Assembly: GCA_019136395.1 (NCBI GenBank)
Contig: JAGVUH010000045.1
Coordinates: 1-9,541 of the forward strand
Direction: 5' to 3'
DNA from: Gammaproteobacteria bacterium
GTDB lineage: Bacteria > Pseudomonadota > Gammaproteobacteria > Chromatiales > Chromatiaceae
DNA: 9,541 bases
In this document: positions 1 to 5,944 of the stretch, one piece after another
How the letters are laid out: each line of letters starts with the position of its first letter
Position numbering within the stretch: position 1 is the first letter of the stretch
Program-made: the position numbers and the translations under genes
The notes under the pieces: model-generated
Database searches by the model: none
The model's input: the letters and a program-made list of their open reading frames with translations, nothing else
Told to the model about the DNA's origin: nothing

Positions 1-1212
1 CTCAAGGCCCTGCGCGCCGAGGTGGACATCCTCACCCTCACCGCCACCCCCATCCCGCGCACCCTGAACATGGCCATGGCCGGGCTGCGCGACCTGTCGA
101 TCATCGCCACCCCGCCGGTGGCGCGCCACCCCATCAAGACCTTCGTCACTCCCTGGAACGACGCCCTCATCCAGGAGGCTGTGCAACGCGAACTCAAGCG
201 CGGCGGCCAGGTCTATTTTCTCCACAACGAGGTGGAGACCATCGAGAACATGGCGCAGAAGCTCCAGGCCCTGGTGCCGGAGGCGCGGGTGCAGGTGGCC
301 CACGGCCAGATGCGCGAGCGTGACCTGGAACGGGTGATGCGCGACTTCTATCACCAGCGCTTCAACCTGCTGGTGTGCACCACCATCATCGAGAGCGGCA
401 TCGACATCCCCAGCGCCAATACCATCCTGATGAACCGCGCCGACAAGCTGGGCCTGGCGCAGTTGCACCAGTTGCGCGGCCGGGTGGGGCGCTCCCATCA
501 CCGCGCCTATGCCTATCTCATCACCCCCCCGGCGGGGGTGATGACGGCGGATGCCAAGAAGCGCCTGGAGGCCATCGAGTCCCTCGAAGAGCTGGGCGCC
601 GGCTTCACCCTGGCGACCCACGACCTGGAGATCCGCGGCGCCGGCGAGCTGCTGGGGGAGGAGCAGAGTGGCCAGATCCAGGAGGTGGGTTTCAGCCTCT
701 ACATGGACCTGCTTGAGCGGGCGGTGGATGCCCTCAAGGCCGGGCGCACGGTAGAGCTGGACCGGCCCCTGGACCATGGCGCCGAGATCGACCTGGGCCT
801 GCCGGCCCTGCTGCCGGCGGACTACCTGCCCGACGTCCACGGCCGTCTGGTGCTCTACAAGCGCATCGCCAGCGCCGCCGACGCCGAGGAGCTCAAGGAG
901 TTGCAGGTCGAGATGATCGACCGCTTCGGCCTGCTGCCGGAGCCGGCGCGCAACCTGTTTGCCATCACCGAGCTGAAGCTGGCCGTCCAGCCCCTGGGCA
1001 TCCGCAAGATCGAGGCCGGCCCCGCGGGGGGGCGCATCCTGTTCGGGGAGCAACCGGTGATCGACCCCCTGCGGCTGATCCAGTTGATGCAAAGCCGGCC
1101 CAAGGAGTTCCGGATGGAGGGCGGGGACAAGCTCAAGTTCTTCATCGACCTGGCGGACCCGGCCCGACGGGTGGAGCGGGTCGGGGCCCTGATCCGGGAG
1201 CTGGCGGGCTGA
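1..1212 (+). CDS. mfd: Transcription-repair coupling factor Mfd, C-terminal part (5' end outside window)
   Basis: Mfd is a cytoplasmic ATP-driven DNA translocase. It pushes stalled RNA polymerase off DNA and recruits UvrA to start transcription-coupled repair. The frame is open from base 1, and the 403 residues present match the last third of E. coli Mfd (about 1,148 residues) almost block for block. Visible superfamily 2 helicase motifs are TATPIPRTL (motif III, about residue 14 of the fragment), TTIIESGIDIP (motif V, about 127) and QLHQLRGRVGRS (motif VI, 154-165). The translocation (TRG) region follows, with ATHDLEIRGAGELLGEEQSG. The rest is the C-terminal UvrA-masking domain, including LLPADYLPDVHGRLVLYKRI and the ending typical of the family. 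The N-terminal UvrB-like and RNA polymerase-binding domains and the Walker A site must lie upstream of the window. Nothing in the visible part looks damaged. Confidence 0.98.
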   Translation, partial: LKALRAEVDILTLTATPIPRTLNMAMAGLRDLSIIATPPVARHPIKTFVTPWNDALIQEAVQRELKRGGQVYFLHNEVETIENMAQKLQALVPEARVQVAHGQMRERDLERVMRDFYHQRFNLLVCTTIIESGIDIPSANTILMNRADKLGLAQLHQLRGRVGRSHHRAYAYLITPPAGVMTADAKKRLEAIESLEELGAGFTLATHDLEIRGAGELLGEEQSGQIQEVGFSLYMDLLERAVDALKAGRTVELDRPLDHGAEIDLGLPALLPADYLPDVHGRLVLYKRIASAADAEELKELQVEMIDRFGLLPEPARNLFAITELKLAVQPLGIRKIEAGPAGGRILFGEQPVIDPLRLIQLMQSRPKEFRMEGGDKLKFFIDLADPARRVERVGALIRELAG

Positions 1213-1235
1213 GTCGGGACCTGTCGGGCTGAGTC
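1205..1235. repeat. Short direct repeat spanning the mfd stop codon
   Basis: The 11-mer CGGGCTGAGTC occurs at 1205-1215 and again at 1225-1235, a 20-bp offset. The first copy contains the mfd TGA stop at 1210-1212. It looks like a small slippage duplication of the end of the gene. No function is implied. Confidence 0.6.
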
Positions 1236-1283
1236 CGGGCCAGGCTGGCAAGCAGGCGCCAATCAGTCCTTACGGACCCCCGC

Positions 1284-1315
1284 GGTAGCAACCAGCCCGG
1301 GTAGCGGCCAGCCCG
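1284..1315. repeat. Two tandem 16-bp repeat units
   Basis: GGTAGCAACCAGCCCG (1284-1299) is followed directly by GGTAGCGGCCAGCCCG (1300-1315), with two mismatches. The second unit's GGTAGC can also pair with GCTACC at 1320-1325, giving a 6-bp stem with a 14-nt loop. The unit lies in the 276-bp gap between mfd and the thioredoxin gene. That gap otherwise holds only the hairpin and weak promoter listed separately. Confidence 0.7.
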
Positions 1316-1336
1316 TTCGGCTACCTGATGACCCGC

Positions 1337-1354
1337 CACCGCGTGGTCGCGGTG
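1337..1354 (+). terminator. GC-rich hairpin downstream of mfd, possible weak terminator
   Basis: CACCGCG (1337-1343) and CGCGGTG (1348-1354) form a perfect 7-bp stem with the 4-nt loop TGGT, 125 bases after the mfd stop. No T tract follows, so it is not a canonical intrinsic terminator. It could act as a 3'-end stabiliser or a Rho-related structure. The structure is read directly from the sequence; the role is inferred. Confidence 0.3.
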
Positions 1355-1422
1355 CCGCCACCGGGGGCTGAGGCCAAGTCCCGGTTTGGCCCGCCCCCAG
1401 CCTGCCGCCCGCGGGACCTTTC

Positions 1423-1431
1423 TGTTACCAT
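1423..1431 (+). promoter_or_regulatory. Possible extended -10 promoter for the thioredoxin gene
   Basis: TGTTACCAT has the extended -10 layout, TG-N-TACCAT, with four of six matches to TATAAT in the hexamer. It lies 57 bases before the presumed ATG at 1489. No convincing -35 hexamer is present at 16-18 bp spacing. A weak AAGG ribosome-binding site lies at 1476-1479, 9 bases before the ATG. Confidence 0.3.
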
Positions 1432-1488
1432 GCCGGCCCATTCGGAGCTTCCCCCACCCGCCCCTGGCATGCAATAAGGTAGTCGCCC

Positions 1489-1838
1489 ATGGCCGTCGTC
1501 GAACTCACCCAAGCCAACTTCGAGCAGACCTCGTTGACTTCTGGGCGCCCTGGTGCGGACCCTGCCGCTCCTTCGCCCCCGTCTACGACAAGGTCTCGGC
1601 GGACTTCGACGACATCGTCTTTGCCAAGGTCAACACCGAGGAGGAGCGGGAGATCGCCGCGCACTTCCAGATCCGCTCCATCCCCACCCTGATGATCTTC
1701 CGTGAGCAGATCATCATCTTCTCCCAGGCCGGGGCCCTGCCCGAGGGCTCCTTCCGCCAGTTGCTGCAAAAGGCCAGTGAACTCGACATGGCCGAGGTCC
1801 ACCACCAGGTGGCCACCCAGAAGCAGTCCGCGGCCTGA
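1489..1838 (+). pseudogene. Thioredoxin-family protein, N-terminal region disrupted by a small frameshifting deletion
   Basis: Thioredoxin-fold proteins exchange disulfides through a CXXC pair. The catalytic segment LVDFWAPWCGPC ends at 1565, with WCGPC at 1551-1565. It is followed by the cis-proline loop IRSIPTLMIF and the family-typical REQIIIFSQAGALP, and the frame ends at 1838. The expected start, MAVVELTQANFEQT, begins at the ATG at 1489 in a different frame from the catalytic segment. Joining the two at about 1530 gives FEQT-LVDFW. In related proteins about seven or eight residues, including the end of helix 1 and a turn, separate these motifs. The sequence therefore seems to have lost roughly 19 or 22 bp (3n+1). 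The only upstream start in the catalytic frame is a TTG at 1386, which would add an unrelated Pro/Arg-rich leader. This is either a real lesion or an assembly error; the downstream part is fully conserved. Corrected length would be about 123 residues. Confidence 0.8.
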
Positions 1839-1851
1839 TGACCGCCCTCGG

Positions 1852-1873
1852 GCCCCACGCGCGACGGTGGGGC
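1852..1873 (+). terminator. GC-rich hairpin after the thioredoxin gene, possible terminator
   Basis: GCCCCAC (1852-1858) pairs perfectly with GTGGGGC (1867-1873) around an 8-nt loop, 13 bases after the thioredoxin stop codon. No T tract follows, so termination is uncertain. It may stabilise the transcript end or reduce read-through into the DUF1249 gene. Confidence 0.3.
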
Positions 1874-1914
1874 GGCGCGCCCACGGCCTCCGCCCCTCTT
1901 GCCAGCCCCGAACC

Positions 1915-2409
1915 GTGAGCAATCTCGCCGCCCCCACCCGGCTACCCCGCACCCACTATCCCTGGCTCGACCGCCTGCTGACCCCCGCCCGTCCGCGGGT
2001 CGGCGACCTGATGCACCTGTGCGAGGAAAACTACGCCCGCCTCCGCCGCCTCGCCCCCGACCTGCCCCGCTGGCGCGGTGACTACCGCTCCAGCGGCGCC
2101 GACGGCATGGACCTGCACCTGGAGGTCATCGAGCAGTCCCGCTACACCAGCCTGCTACGCCTGACCTATTTTTTCACCCACGGCGACGGCCTGGCGCACC
2201 GTCTCCCCCAGGCGGACCCCGACGCCCTGCTGCGCGCCTACCATGACGCTCGCCAGGTGGAAATCCTCGACCTGCGCCAAACCGCCCTCCCCCTGCACAA
2301 GCACTATCGCTCCCCGGCCCTGGAGGCCAAGTGGCGCGCCAACCTCTTCCTCGCCAAGTGGCTTGCCTACTGCCTGCGCAGCGGCCACCACTTCGACCCC
2401 GAGGCGTAA
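1915..2409 (+). CDS. DUF1249 / YqiB-family protein, function unknown
   Basis: This 164-residue soluble protein resembles E. coli YqiB (DUF1249), whose biochemical role is not known. Matching blocks are LMHLCEENYARLRRLAP (residues 32-48; YqiB has MMRLCEMNFSQLRRLLP), the central VIEQSRYTSLL (YqiB IVESTRYTTLV), RAYHDARQVEIL (YqiB RLYHDAMVAEV) and the C-terminal FLAKWLAYCLRSG (YqiB FLADWLRYCLAHG). I chose the GTG at 1915 because it starts just before the conserved region and gives a length close to the family's. The frame is open far upstream, but that part overlaps the thioredoxin gene. An ATG at 2011 (Met33) would also keep the core. No signal peptide or membrane segment is visible. In E. coli yqiB sits with nudF and cpdA; neither neighbour is here. 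Confidence 0.88.
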   Translation: MSNLAAPTRLPRTHYPWLDRLLTPARPRVGDLMHLCEENYARLRRLAPDLPRWRGDYRSSGADGMDLHLEVIEQSRYTSLLRLTYFFTHGDGLAHRLPQADPDALLRAYHDARQVEILDLRQTALPLHKHYRSPALEAKWRANLFLAKWLAYCLRSGHHFDPEA

Positions 2410-2422
2410 TTAAAGGAACAGC

Positions 2423-2452
2423 TTGACGGTTTTTTTGGCCTCTGGGTATGCT
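2423..2452 (+). promoter_or_regulatory. Sigma70-type promoter upstream of iscR
   Basis: TTGACG (2423-2428) and TATGCT (2447-2452) are separated by 18 bp in an unusually AT-rich patch of this GC-rich region, including seven Ts at 2430-2436. Transcription would start near 2459, leaving a leader of about 70 nt before the iscR ATG. I could not find a convincing IscR type 1 or type 2 operator over it, so autoregulation is not shown. The iscR ribosome-binding site is GAGG at 2520-2523, 7 bases before the ATG. Confidence 0.55.
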
Positions 2453-2530
2453 ATTTCCTACAATTTTTCCCAGTTATCCCCTCCCCTTCCCAGTTCCCCC
2501 AAGTTTCCATAAGCTTCCCGAGGTTACACC

Positions 2531-2998
2531 ATGAGACTCTCCACCAAGGGCCGTTACGCGGTCACGGCCATGCTGGACCTGGCCCTGCACGAGGGAAAGG
2601 GTCCCGTCACCCTGGCCGACATCTCCGCCAATCAGGGCATCTCCCTCTCCTACCTCGAACAACTCTTCGCCGCCCTGCGCGCCAAGCACCTGGTGCGTGG
2701 CGTCCGCGGCCCCGGCGGTGGCTACTACCTGGGCAAGGCCTCGGCGGAGATCACCGTCGCCGATATCATCTGCGCCGTGGACGAATGGGTGGAATTCACC
2801 CGCTGCGGCGGCCGCGAGGATTGCCACGATGGCGAGCGCTGCCTCACCCATACCCTCTGGGATCACCTGAGTGACGAGATCTATCGCTTCCTCAACGGCA
2901 TCAGCCTGGCCGACCTGGTCTCCCGCGGGCTGGAGAAGCATGCCGTCCTGCTGGCCGAGGCCAAGGCCGGCAAGGCCAAGGCCAGTCGGCCGCGCTAA
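2531..2998 (+). CDS. iscR: Fe-S cluster-responsive Rrf2-family regulator IscR
   Basis: IscR is a cytoplasmic transcription factor that carries a [2Fe-2S] cluster. Its cluster state sets expression of Fe-S assembly and other genes. The 155-residue product begins [20 protein letters not shown], has the winged-helix segment with [14 protein letters not shown] (residues 37-50) and the wing [12 protein letters not shown] (58-69). The cluster ligands Cys92, Cys98, Cys104 and His107 fall at exactly the E. coli positions, within [17 protein letters not shown]. This ligand pattern separates IscR from other Rrf2 members such as NsrR. The last 20 or so residues are a Lys/Ala-rich tail unlike E. coli. 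In E. coli iscR heads the iscRSUA operon, but here repeats and prmB follow, so this copy stands alone. Confidence in the family is very high; which genes it controls here is unknown. Confidence 0.95.
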   Translation: MRLSTKGRYAVTAMLDLALHEGKGPVTLADISANQGISLSYLEQLFAALRAKHLVRGVRGPGGGYYLGKASAEITVADIICAVDEWVEFTRCGGREDCHDGERCLTHTLWDHLSDEIYRFLNGISLADLVSRGLEKHAVLLAEAKAGKAKASRPR

Positions 2999-3029
2999 CT
3001 TTCTTCAGGGTCTCGCCATCGCCCGGTAT

Positions 3030-3187
3030 ATGAACGGCTCAGCCGGTGTGATGCACGCTAACTGGCATGAGGCGACAAGCCACACCTCTGATAATGAAAG
3101 ATATTCCCGTGACTTTCACGCTAACCATCTAGCGGGAGCGCGTCATGCCCCTGTAAATGAAAGACTTTGCCGTGACTTTCACGCCAA
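3030..3187. repeat. Intergenic tandem repeat, three units of about 63 bp
   Basis: Three related units start at 3030, 3094 and 3157. Units 2 and 3 share ATGAAAG, then CGTGACTTTCACGC and AA; unit 1 is diverged but keeps ATGAA and CACGCTAAC. The CACGC blocks lie at 3054, 3117 and 3180, exactly 63 bp apart. Each unit is preceded by an AT-rich step (TATATGAA, ATAATGAA, TAAATGAA) that stands out in this GC-rich gap. Inside units 2 and 3, TGAAAG and CTTTCA are inverted repeats 12 nt apart, and CGTGACTTTCACG is a 5+3+5 dyad. The third unit decays after about 3187. The array fills most of the 268-bp space between iscR and prmB. Possible roles are an array of binding sites or a dispersed intergenic repeat family. 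Confidence 0.8.
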
Positions 3188-3217
3188 GACCGGCCCCGCC
3201 CCCTCACGTTTCACCCT

Positions 3218-3233
3218 GGCCTGACCCCAGGCC
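3218..3233 (+). other. Small GC-rich hairpin upstream of prmB
   Basis: GGCCTG (3218-3223) pairs perfectly with CAGGCC (3228-3233) around a 4-nt loop, 33 bases before the prmB ATG. No T tract follows. It may shape the prmB leader, which has no Shine-Dalgarno sequence. Confidence 0.35.
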
Positions 3234-3266
3234 CTCCCCCATCGCTTCCGACCACCACCCGACACC

Positions 3267-4193
3267 ATGCCCAGCCCCCCCGAAGGCCTCGTCAGCATCC
3301 TGGACTACATCCGCTGGGGCGCCAGCCGCTTCAATGCGGCGGAGCTCTTTTTTGGCCACGGCACCGACAATGCCCTGGACGAGGCCACCCACCTGGTGCT
3401 GGCGGCCCTGCACCTGCCGCCGGACCTGCCGGACGCCTACCGCGCCTGCCGGCTGGCGGAGGAGGAGCGCGTCGCCATCCTCGCCCTGTTCGAGCGGCGC
3501 ATCCAGGAGCGCGTCCCCGCCGCCTACCTAACCCATCAGGCCTGGTTCGCCGGCCTGGAGTTTTACGTCGACGAGTCGGTGCTGGTGCCGCGCTCGCCCC
3601 TGGCGGAACTGGTGGAGACCGGCTTCGGCCCCTGGGTGGAGCCGGAGACCCTGGCGCGGGTGCTGGATCTGTGCACCGGCAGCGGCTGCATCGGCATCGC
3701 CGCCGCCGTCTATCTGCCGGACGCGGACGTGGACCTGGCGGACGTCTCCCCCGCCGCCCTGGCGGTGGCGGCGCGCAACCTCGCCGCTCATGGCCTGGAG
3801 GACCGGGTGCGGGTGATCGAGTCGGACCTCTTCGCCGGGCTGGAGGGCCAGCGCTACGACCTGATCGTCAGCAACCCCCCCTATGTCGGCGCCGCGGAGC
3901 TCGCCGCCCTGCCACCGGAGTACCACCGCGAGCCGCGCCTGGGCCTGGCGGGGGGCGAGAGCGGGCTGGACCTGGTGCTGCGCATCCTCCACGAGGCGCC
4001 GGCCCACCTCACTGAAGACGGGGTGTTGATCCTGGAGGTGGGCATGACGGCCCCGGCCCTGGAGGCCCGCTTCCCCGAAATCCCCTTCATGTGGATCGAG
4101 TTCGAGCGCGGCGGCGAGGGGGTGTTTCTCCTCGACCGGGCGCGCCTGCTGGAGTTTCAACCCCTGTTTGCCCGGGAGCTGACCAGACCATGA
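3267..4193 (+). CDS. prmB: Ribosomal protein uL3 N5-glutamine methyltransferase PrmB
   Basis: PrmB transfers a methyl group from S-adenosylmethionine to a glutamine side chain of ribosomal protein uL3 (L3) during ribosome assembly. The product is 308 residues (E. coli 310). The N-terminal helical domain contains FFGHGTDNALDEATHLVL (28-45). The Rossmann methyltransferase domain has DLCTGSGCIGIA (134-145, SAM binding) and the catalytic NPPYV (203-207) that holds the amide. VPRSPLAEL (107-115) is the PrmB signature and separates it from the release-factor enzyme PrmC. The ending GGEGVFLL also matches PrmB. The ATG at 3267 fits the family's N-terminus, but I see no Shine-Dalgarno sequence before it. 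Its TGA overlaps the next gene's ATG (ATGA, 4190-4193), which implies translational coupling. Confidence 0.96.
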   Translation: MPSPPEGLVSILDYIRWGASRFNAAELFFGHGTDNALDEATHLVLAALHLPPDLPDAYRACRLAEEERVAILALFERRIQERVPAAYLTHQAWFAGLEFYVDESVLVPRSPLAELVETGFGPWVEPETLARVLDLCTGSGCIGIAAAVYLPDADVDLADVSPAALAVAARNLAAHGLEDRVRVIESDLFAGLEGQRYDLIVSNPPYVGAAELAALPPEYHREPRLGLAGGESGLDLVLRILHEAPAHLTEDGVLILEVGMTAPALEARFPEIPFMWIEFERGGEGVFLLDRARLLEFQPLFARELTRP

Positions 4194-4522
4194 CCCTGAG
4201 ACGGGCCAAGACGGCCGATGAATATGTGGAGTGGGTGCGCCAGGCCCTGTTCGAGGTTGGCGACCTGCGGGATTGCCTGGAGTTCGAACTGGAGGACCTG
4301 CGGCGCTTCCCCGCCTTCCTCGACCCCTTGCAGGAGGGCATCCAGGGCCTTTATAACCGGATGCGGGCGGGCACCTACTTCTTCGGGCGGGAGGACCTGC
4401 CCTTCATGGAGGTAGCGAACCGTTTCGCCGACCAGATCCCCTTCCACCCCTTGCTGAAACAGATCAACGAGACCCATCGCCGCGGTCTGGACGTTGAGAC
4501 GGAGGACCCCGATGGCCGTTGA
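4190..4522 (+). CDS. Uncharacterised 110-residue protein between prmB and hemN
   Basis: I do not recognise this family. The ATG at 4190 overlaps the prmB stop as ATGA, and the gene's TGA lies 11 bases inside hemN, so it is translated as part of a prmB-hemN transcript. The product is small, acidic in its N-terminal half and probably mostly helical, with no signal peptide, membrane segment or metal-binding cluster; Cys29 is the only cysteine. Recognisable stretches are EYVEWVRQALFEVGDLRDCL (11-30), FELEDLRRFPAFLDPLQEGI (32-51), TYFFGREDLPFMEV (62-75) and IPFHPLLKQINETHRRGLDV (83-102). GC-rich codon use matches the flanking genes, which supports real coding. Tight packing suggests an old, stable arrangement. 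A role linked to either neighbour would be guesswork. Confidence 0.85.
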   Translation: MTLRRAKTADEYVEWVRQALFEVGDLRDCLEFELEDLRRFPAFLDPLQEGIQGLYNRMRAGTYFFGREDLPFMEVANRFADQIPFHPLLKQINETHRRGLDVETEDPDGR

Positions 4523-5903
4523 CCAGCGCATCGACTTTGACCTGGACCTGATTCGCCGCTACGACCAGAGCGGCCCGCGCTACACCTCCTACCCGACGGC
4601 GGTGGAGTTTCACGACGGCTTCGGCCCGGCGGCATACCGGGCGGCCTGCGCGCGGAGCAACCAGGCCGGGCGGCCCCTGTCGCTCTATTTCCACATCCCC
4701 TTCTGCGACACGGTCTGCTTCTACTGCGCCTGCAACAAGGTGGCGACCAAGGACCGCAGCCTGGCCCAGCCCTATCTGGACCGGGTCTATCGCGAGTTGG
4801 AGATGCAGAGCGCCCTCTTCGACCGGGGCCGGCGGGTGGAGCAACTGCACTGGGGCGGTGGCACCCCGACCTTCATCAGCCAGGACCAGATGCGGGCGCT
4901 GATGGACCAGACCCGGCGCTGGTTCGACCTGGCGGACGACGAGGTCGGCGAGTACTCCATCGAGATCGACCCCCGGGAGGCGGACGCCCAGAGCGTGGCC
5001 CTGCTGCGCCGGCTGGGCTTCAACCGCATGAGCCTGGGGGTGCAGGACTTCGAGCCCCAGGTGCAGCAGGCGGTGAACCGCATCCAGACCGAGGCCGAGA
5101 CCCTGGCGGTGCTGGAGGCGGCGCGGGCGGAGGGTTTCCGCTCCATCAGCATCGATCTCATCTATGGGCTGCCCTTCCAGAGCGTGGCGGGCTTCACCCG
5201 CACCCTGGACAAGGTCCTGGCCTTCAGCCCGGACCGGCTGTCGGTGTTCAACTACGCCCACCTGCCCCAGCGCTTCAAGCCCCAGCGGCGCATCGACGCC
5301 GACCAGTTGCCGCCGCCCCAGACCAAGCTGGACATCCTGCAAGCCACGGGGGAACGGCTGGCGGCGGCCGGTTATGTCTATATCGGCATGGACCACTTCG
5401 CCAAGCCCGACGACGAACTGGCCCGGGCCCAGCGCGAGGGCACCCTCTATCGCAACTTCCAGGGTTACTCCACCCATGCCGACTGCGACCTGATCGGACT
5501 GGGCGTGACCTCCATCGGCAAGGTGGACAACAGCTACGCCCAGAATCGCCGGGAGCTGGCGGAGTATTACGCCGACATCGACGCCGGTCGCCTGCCGGTG
5601 TTCCGCGGCATCGAGCTGAGCCGGGACGACGAGATCCGTCGCGACACCATCACCAAGCTGATCTGCAACTTCAGCCTGACCTACGCCGAGGTGGCGGCGC
5701 GCTGGGGGATCGACTTCGGTGCCTACTTCGCCGCCGACCTGGCGCGTGTCAAGCCCATGGAGGCCGACGGCCTGCTGGAGATGGATGCCCATGGCATCCG
5801 CGTCCTGCCCCGCGGCCGGCTGCTGATCCGCAACATCTGCATGGCCTTCGACGCCTACCGCAATGGCCCGGAGGCCCAGGGGGGCTTTTCCAAGGTCATC
5901 TGA
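4512..5903 (+). CDS. hemN: Oxygen-independent coproporphyrinogen III oxidase (radical SAM)
   Basis: HemN converts coproporphyrinogen III to protoporphyrinogen IX without oxygen, by two radical-SAM decarboxylations in the cytoplasm. The 463-residue product aligns along its full length with E. coli HemN (457). It has SGPRYTSYPTAVEF (20-33), the cluster motif C-x3-C-x2-C with Cys65, Cys69 and Cys72 plus the extra Cys74 typical of true HemN, LHWGGGTPTF, IDLIYGLPFQ, SVFNYAHLPQRF, GMDHFAKPDDELA, RNFQGYSTHADCDLIGLG and the C-terminal RGRLLIRNICMAFD ending in FSKVI. These full-length features separate it from HemW-like paralogues. The ATG at 4512 is chosen because GGAGG (4501-4505) lies 6 bases upstream; a TTG at 4494 lacks a site. 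The gene overlaps the upstream gene by 11 bases. Confidence 0.98.
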   Translation: MAVDQRIDFDLDLIRRYDQSGPRYTSYPTAVEFHDGFGPAAYRAACARSNQAGRPLSLYFHIPFCDTVCFYCACNKVATKDRSLAQPYLDRVYRELEMQSALFDRGRRVEQLHWGGGTPTFISQDQMRALMDQTRRWFDLADDEVGEYSIEIDPREADAQSVALLRRLGFNRMSLGVQDFEPQVQQAVNRIQTEAETLAVLEAARAEGFRSISIDLIYGLPFQSVAGFTRTLDKVLAFSPDRLSVFNYAHLPQRFKPQRRIDADQLPPPQTKLDILQATGERLAAAGYVYIGMDHFAKPDDELARAQREGTLYRNFQGYSTHADCDLIGLGVTSIGKVDNSYAQNRRELAEYYADIDAGRLPVFRGIELSRDDEIRRDTITKLICNFSLTYAEVAARWGIDFGAYFAADLARVKPMEADGLLEMDAHGIRVLPRGRLLIRNICMAFDAYRNGPEAQGGFSKVI

Positions 5904-5944
5904 CACTGAGCATCTATTTCCCGCACCCTTGAGAGGAGCCGGCC

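Noticed and set aside
1386..1529. TTG-initiated leader that would make the thioredoxin frame intact
   Set aside because: The leader is a Pro/Arg-rich stretch with no likeness to the family, while the real N-terminal motif is found in another frame from the ATG at 1489.
1702..1914. N-terminal extension of the DUF1249 frame upstream of the GTG at 1915
   Set aside because: The extra 71 residues overlap the thioredoxin gene out of frame and read as Pro/Arg/Ser-rich shadow sequence; DUF1249 proteins are about 140-165 residues.
2430..2436. Run of seven Ts after the DUF1249 gene as an intrinsic terminator
   Set aside because: No stem-loop precedes it. It falls between the -35 and -10 elements proposed for iscR.
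3030..3187. CRISPR array
   Set aside because: The repeats are directly adjoining, only three in number, diverged, and lack unique spacers of constant length; no cas gene is near.
3528..4160. 210-codon minus-strand frame opposite prmB
   Set aside because: Shadow of the methyltransferase reading frame in GC-rich DNA, with no motif and no ribosome-binding site that stands out.
4464..5906. 480-codon open frame on the minus strand opposite hemN
   Set aside because: It mirrors a full-length, unmistakable HemN. Long antisense frames are expected in GC-rich genes, and the translation has the low-complexity Gly/Val/Asp/His character of a shadow frame.
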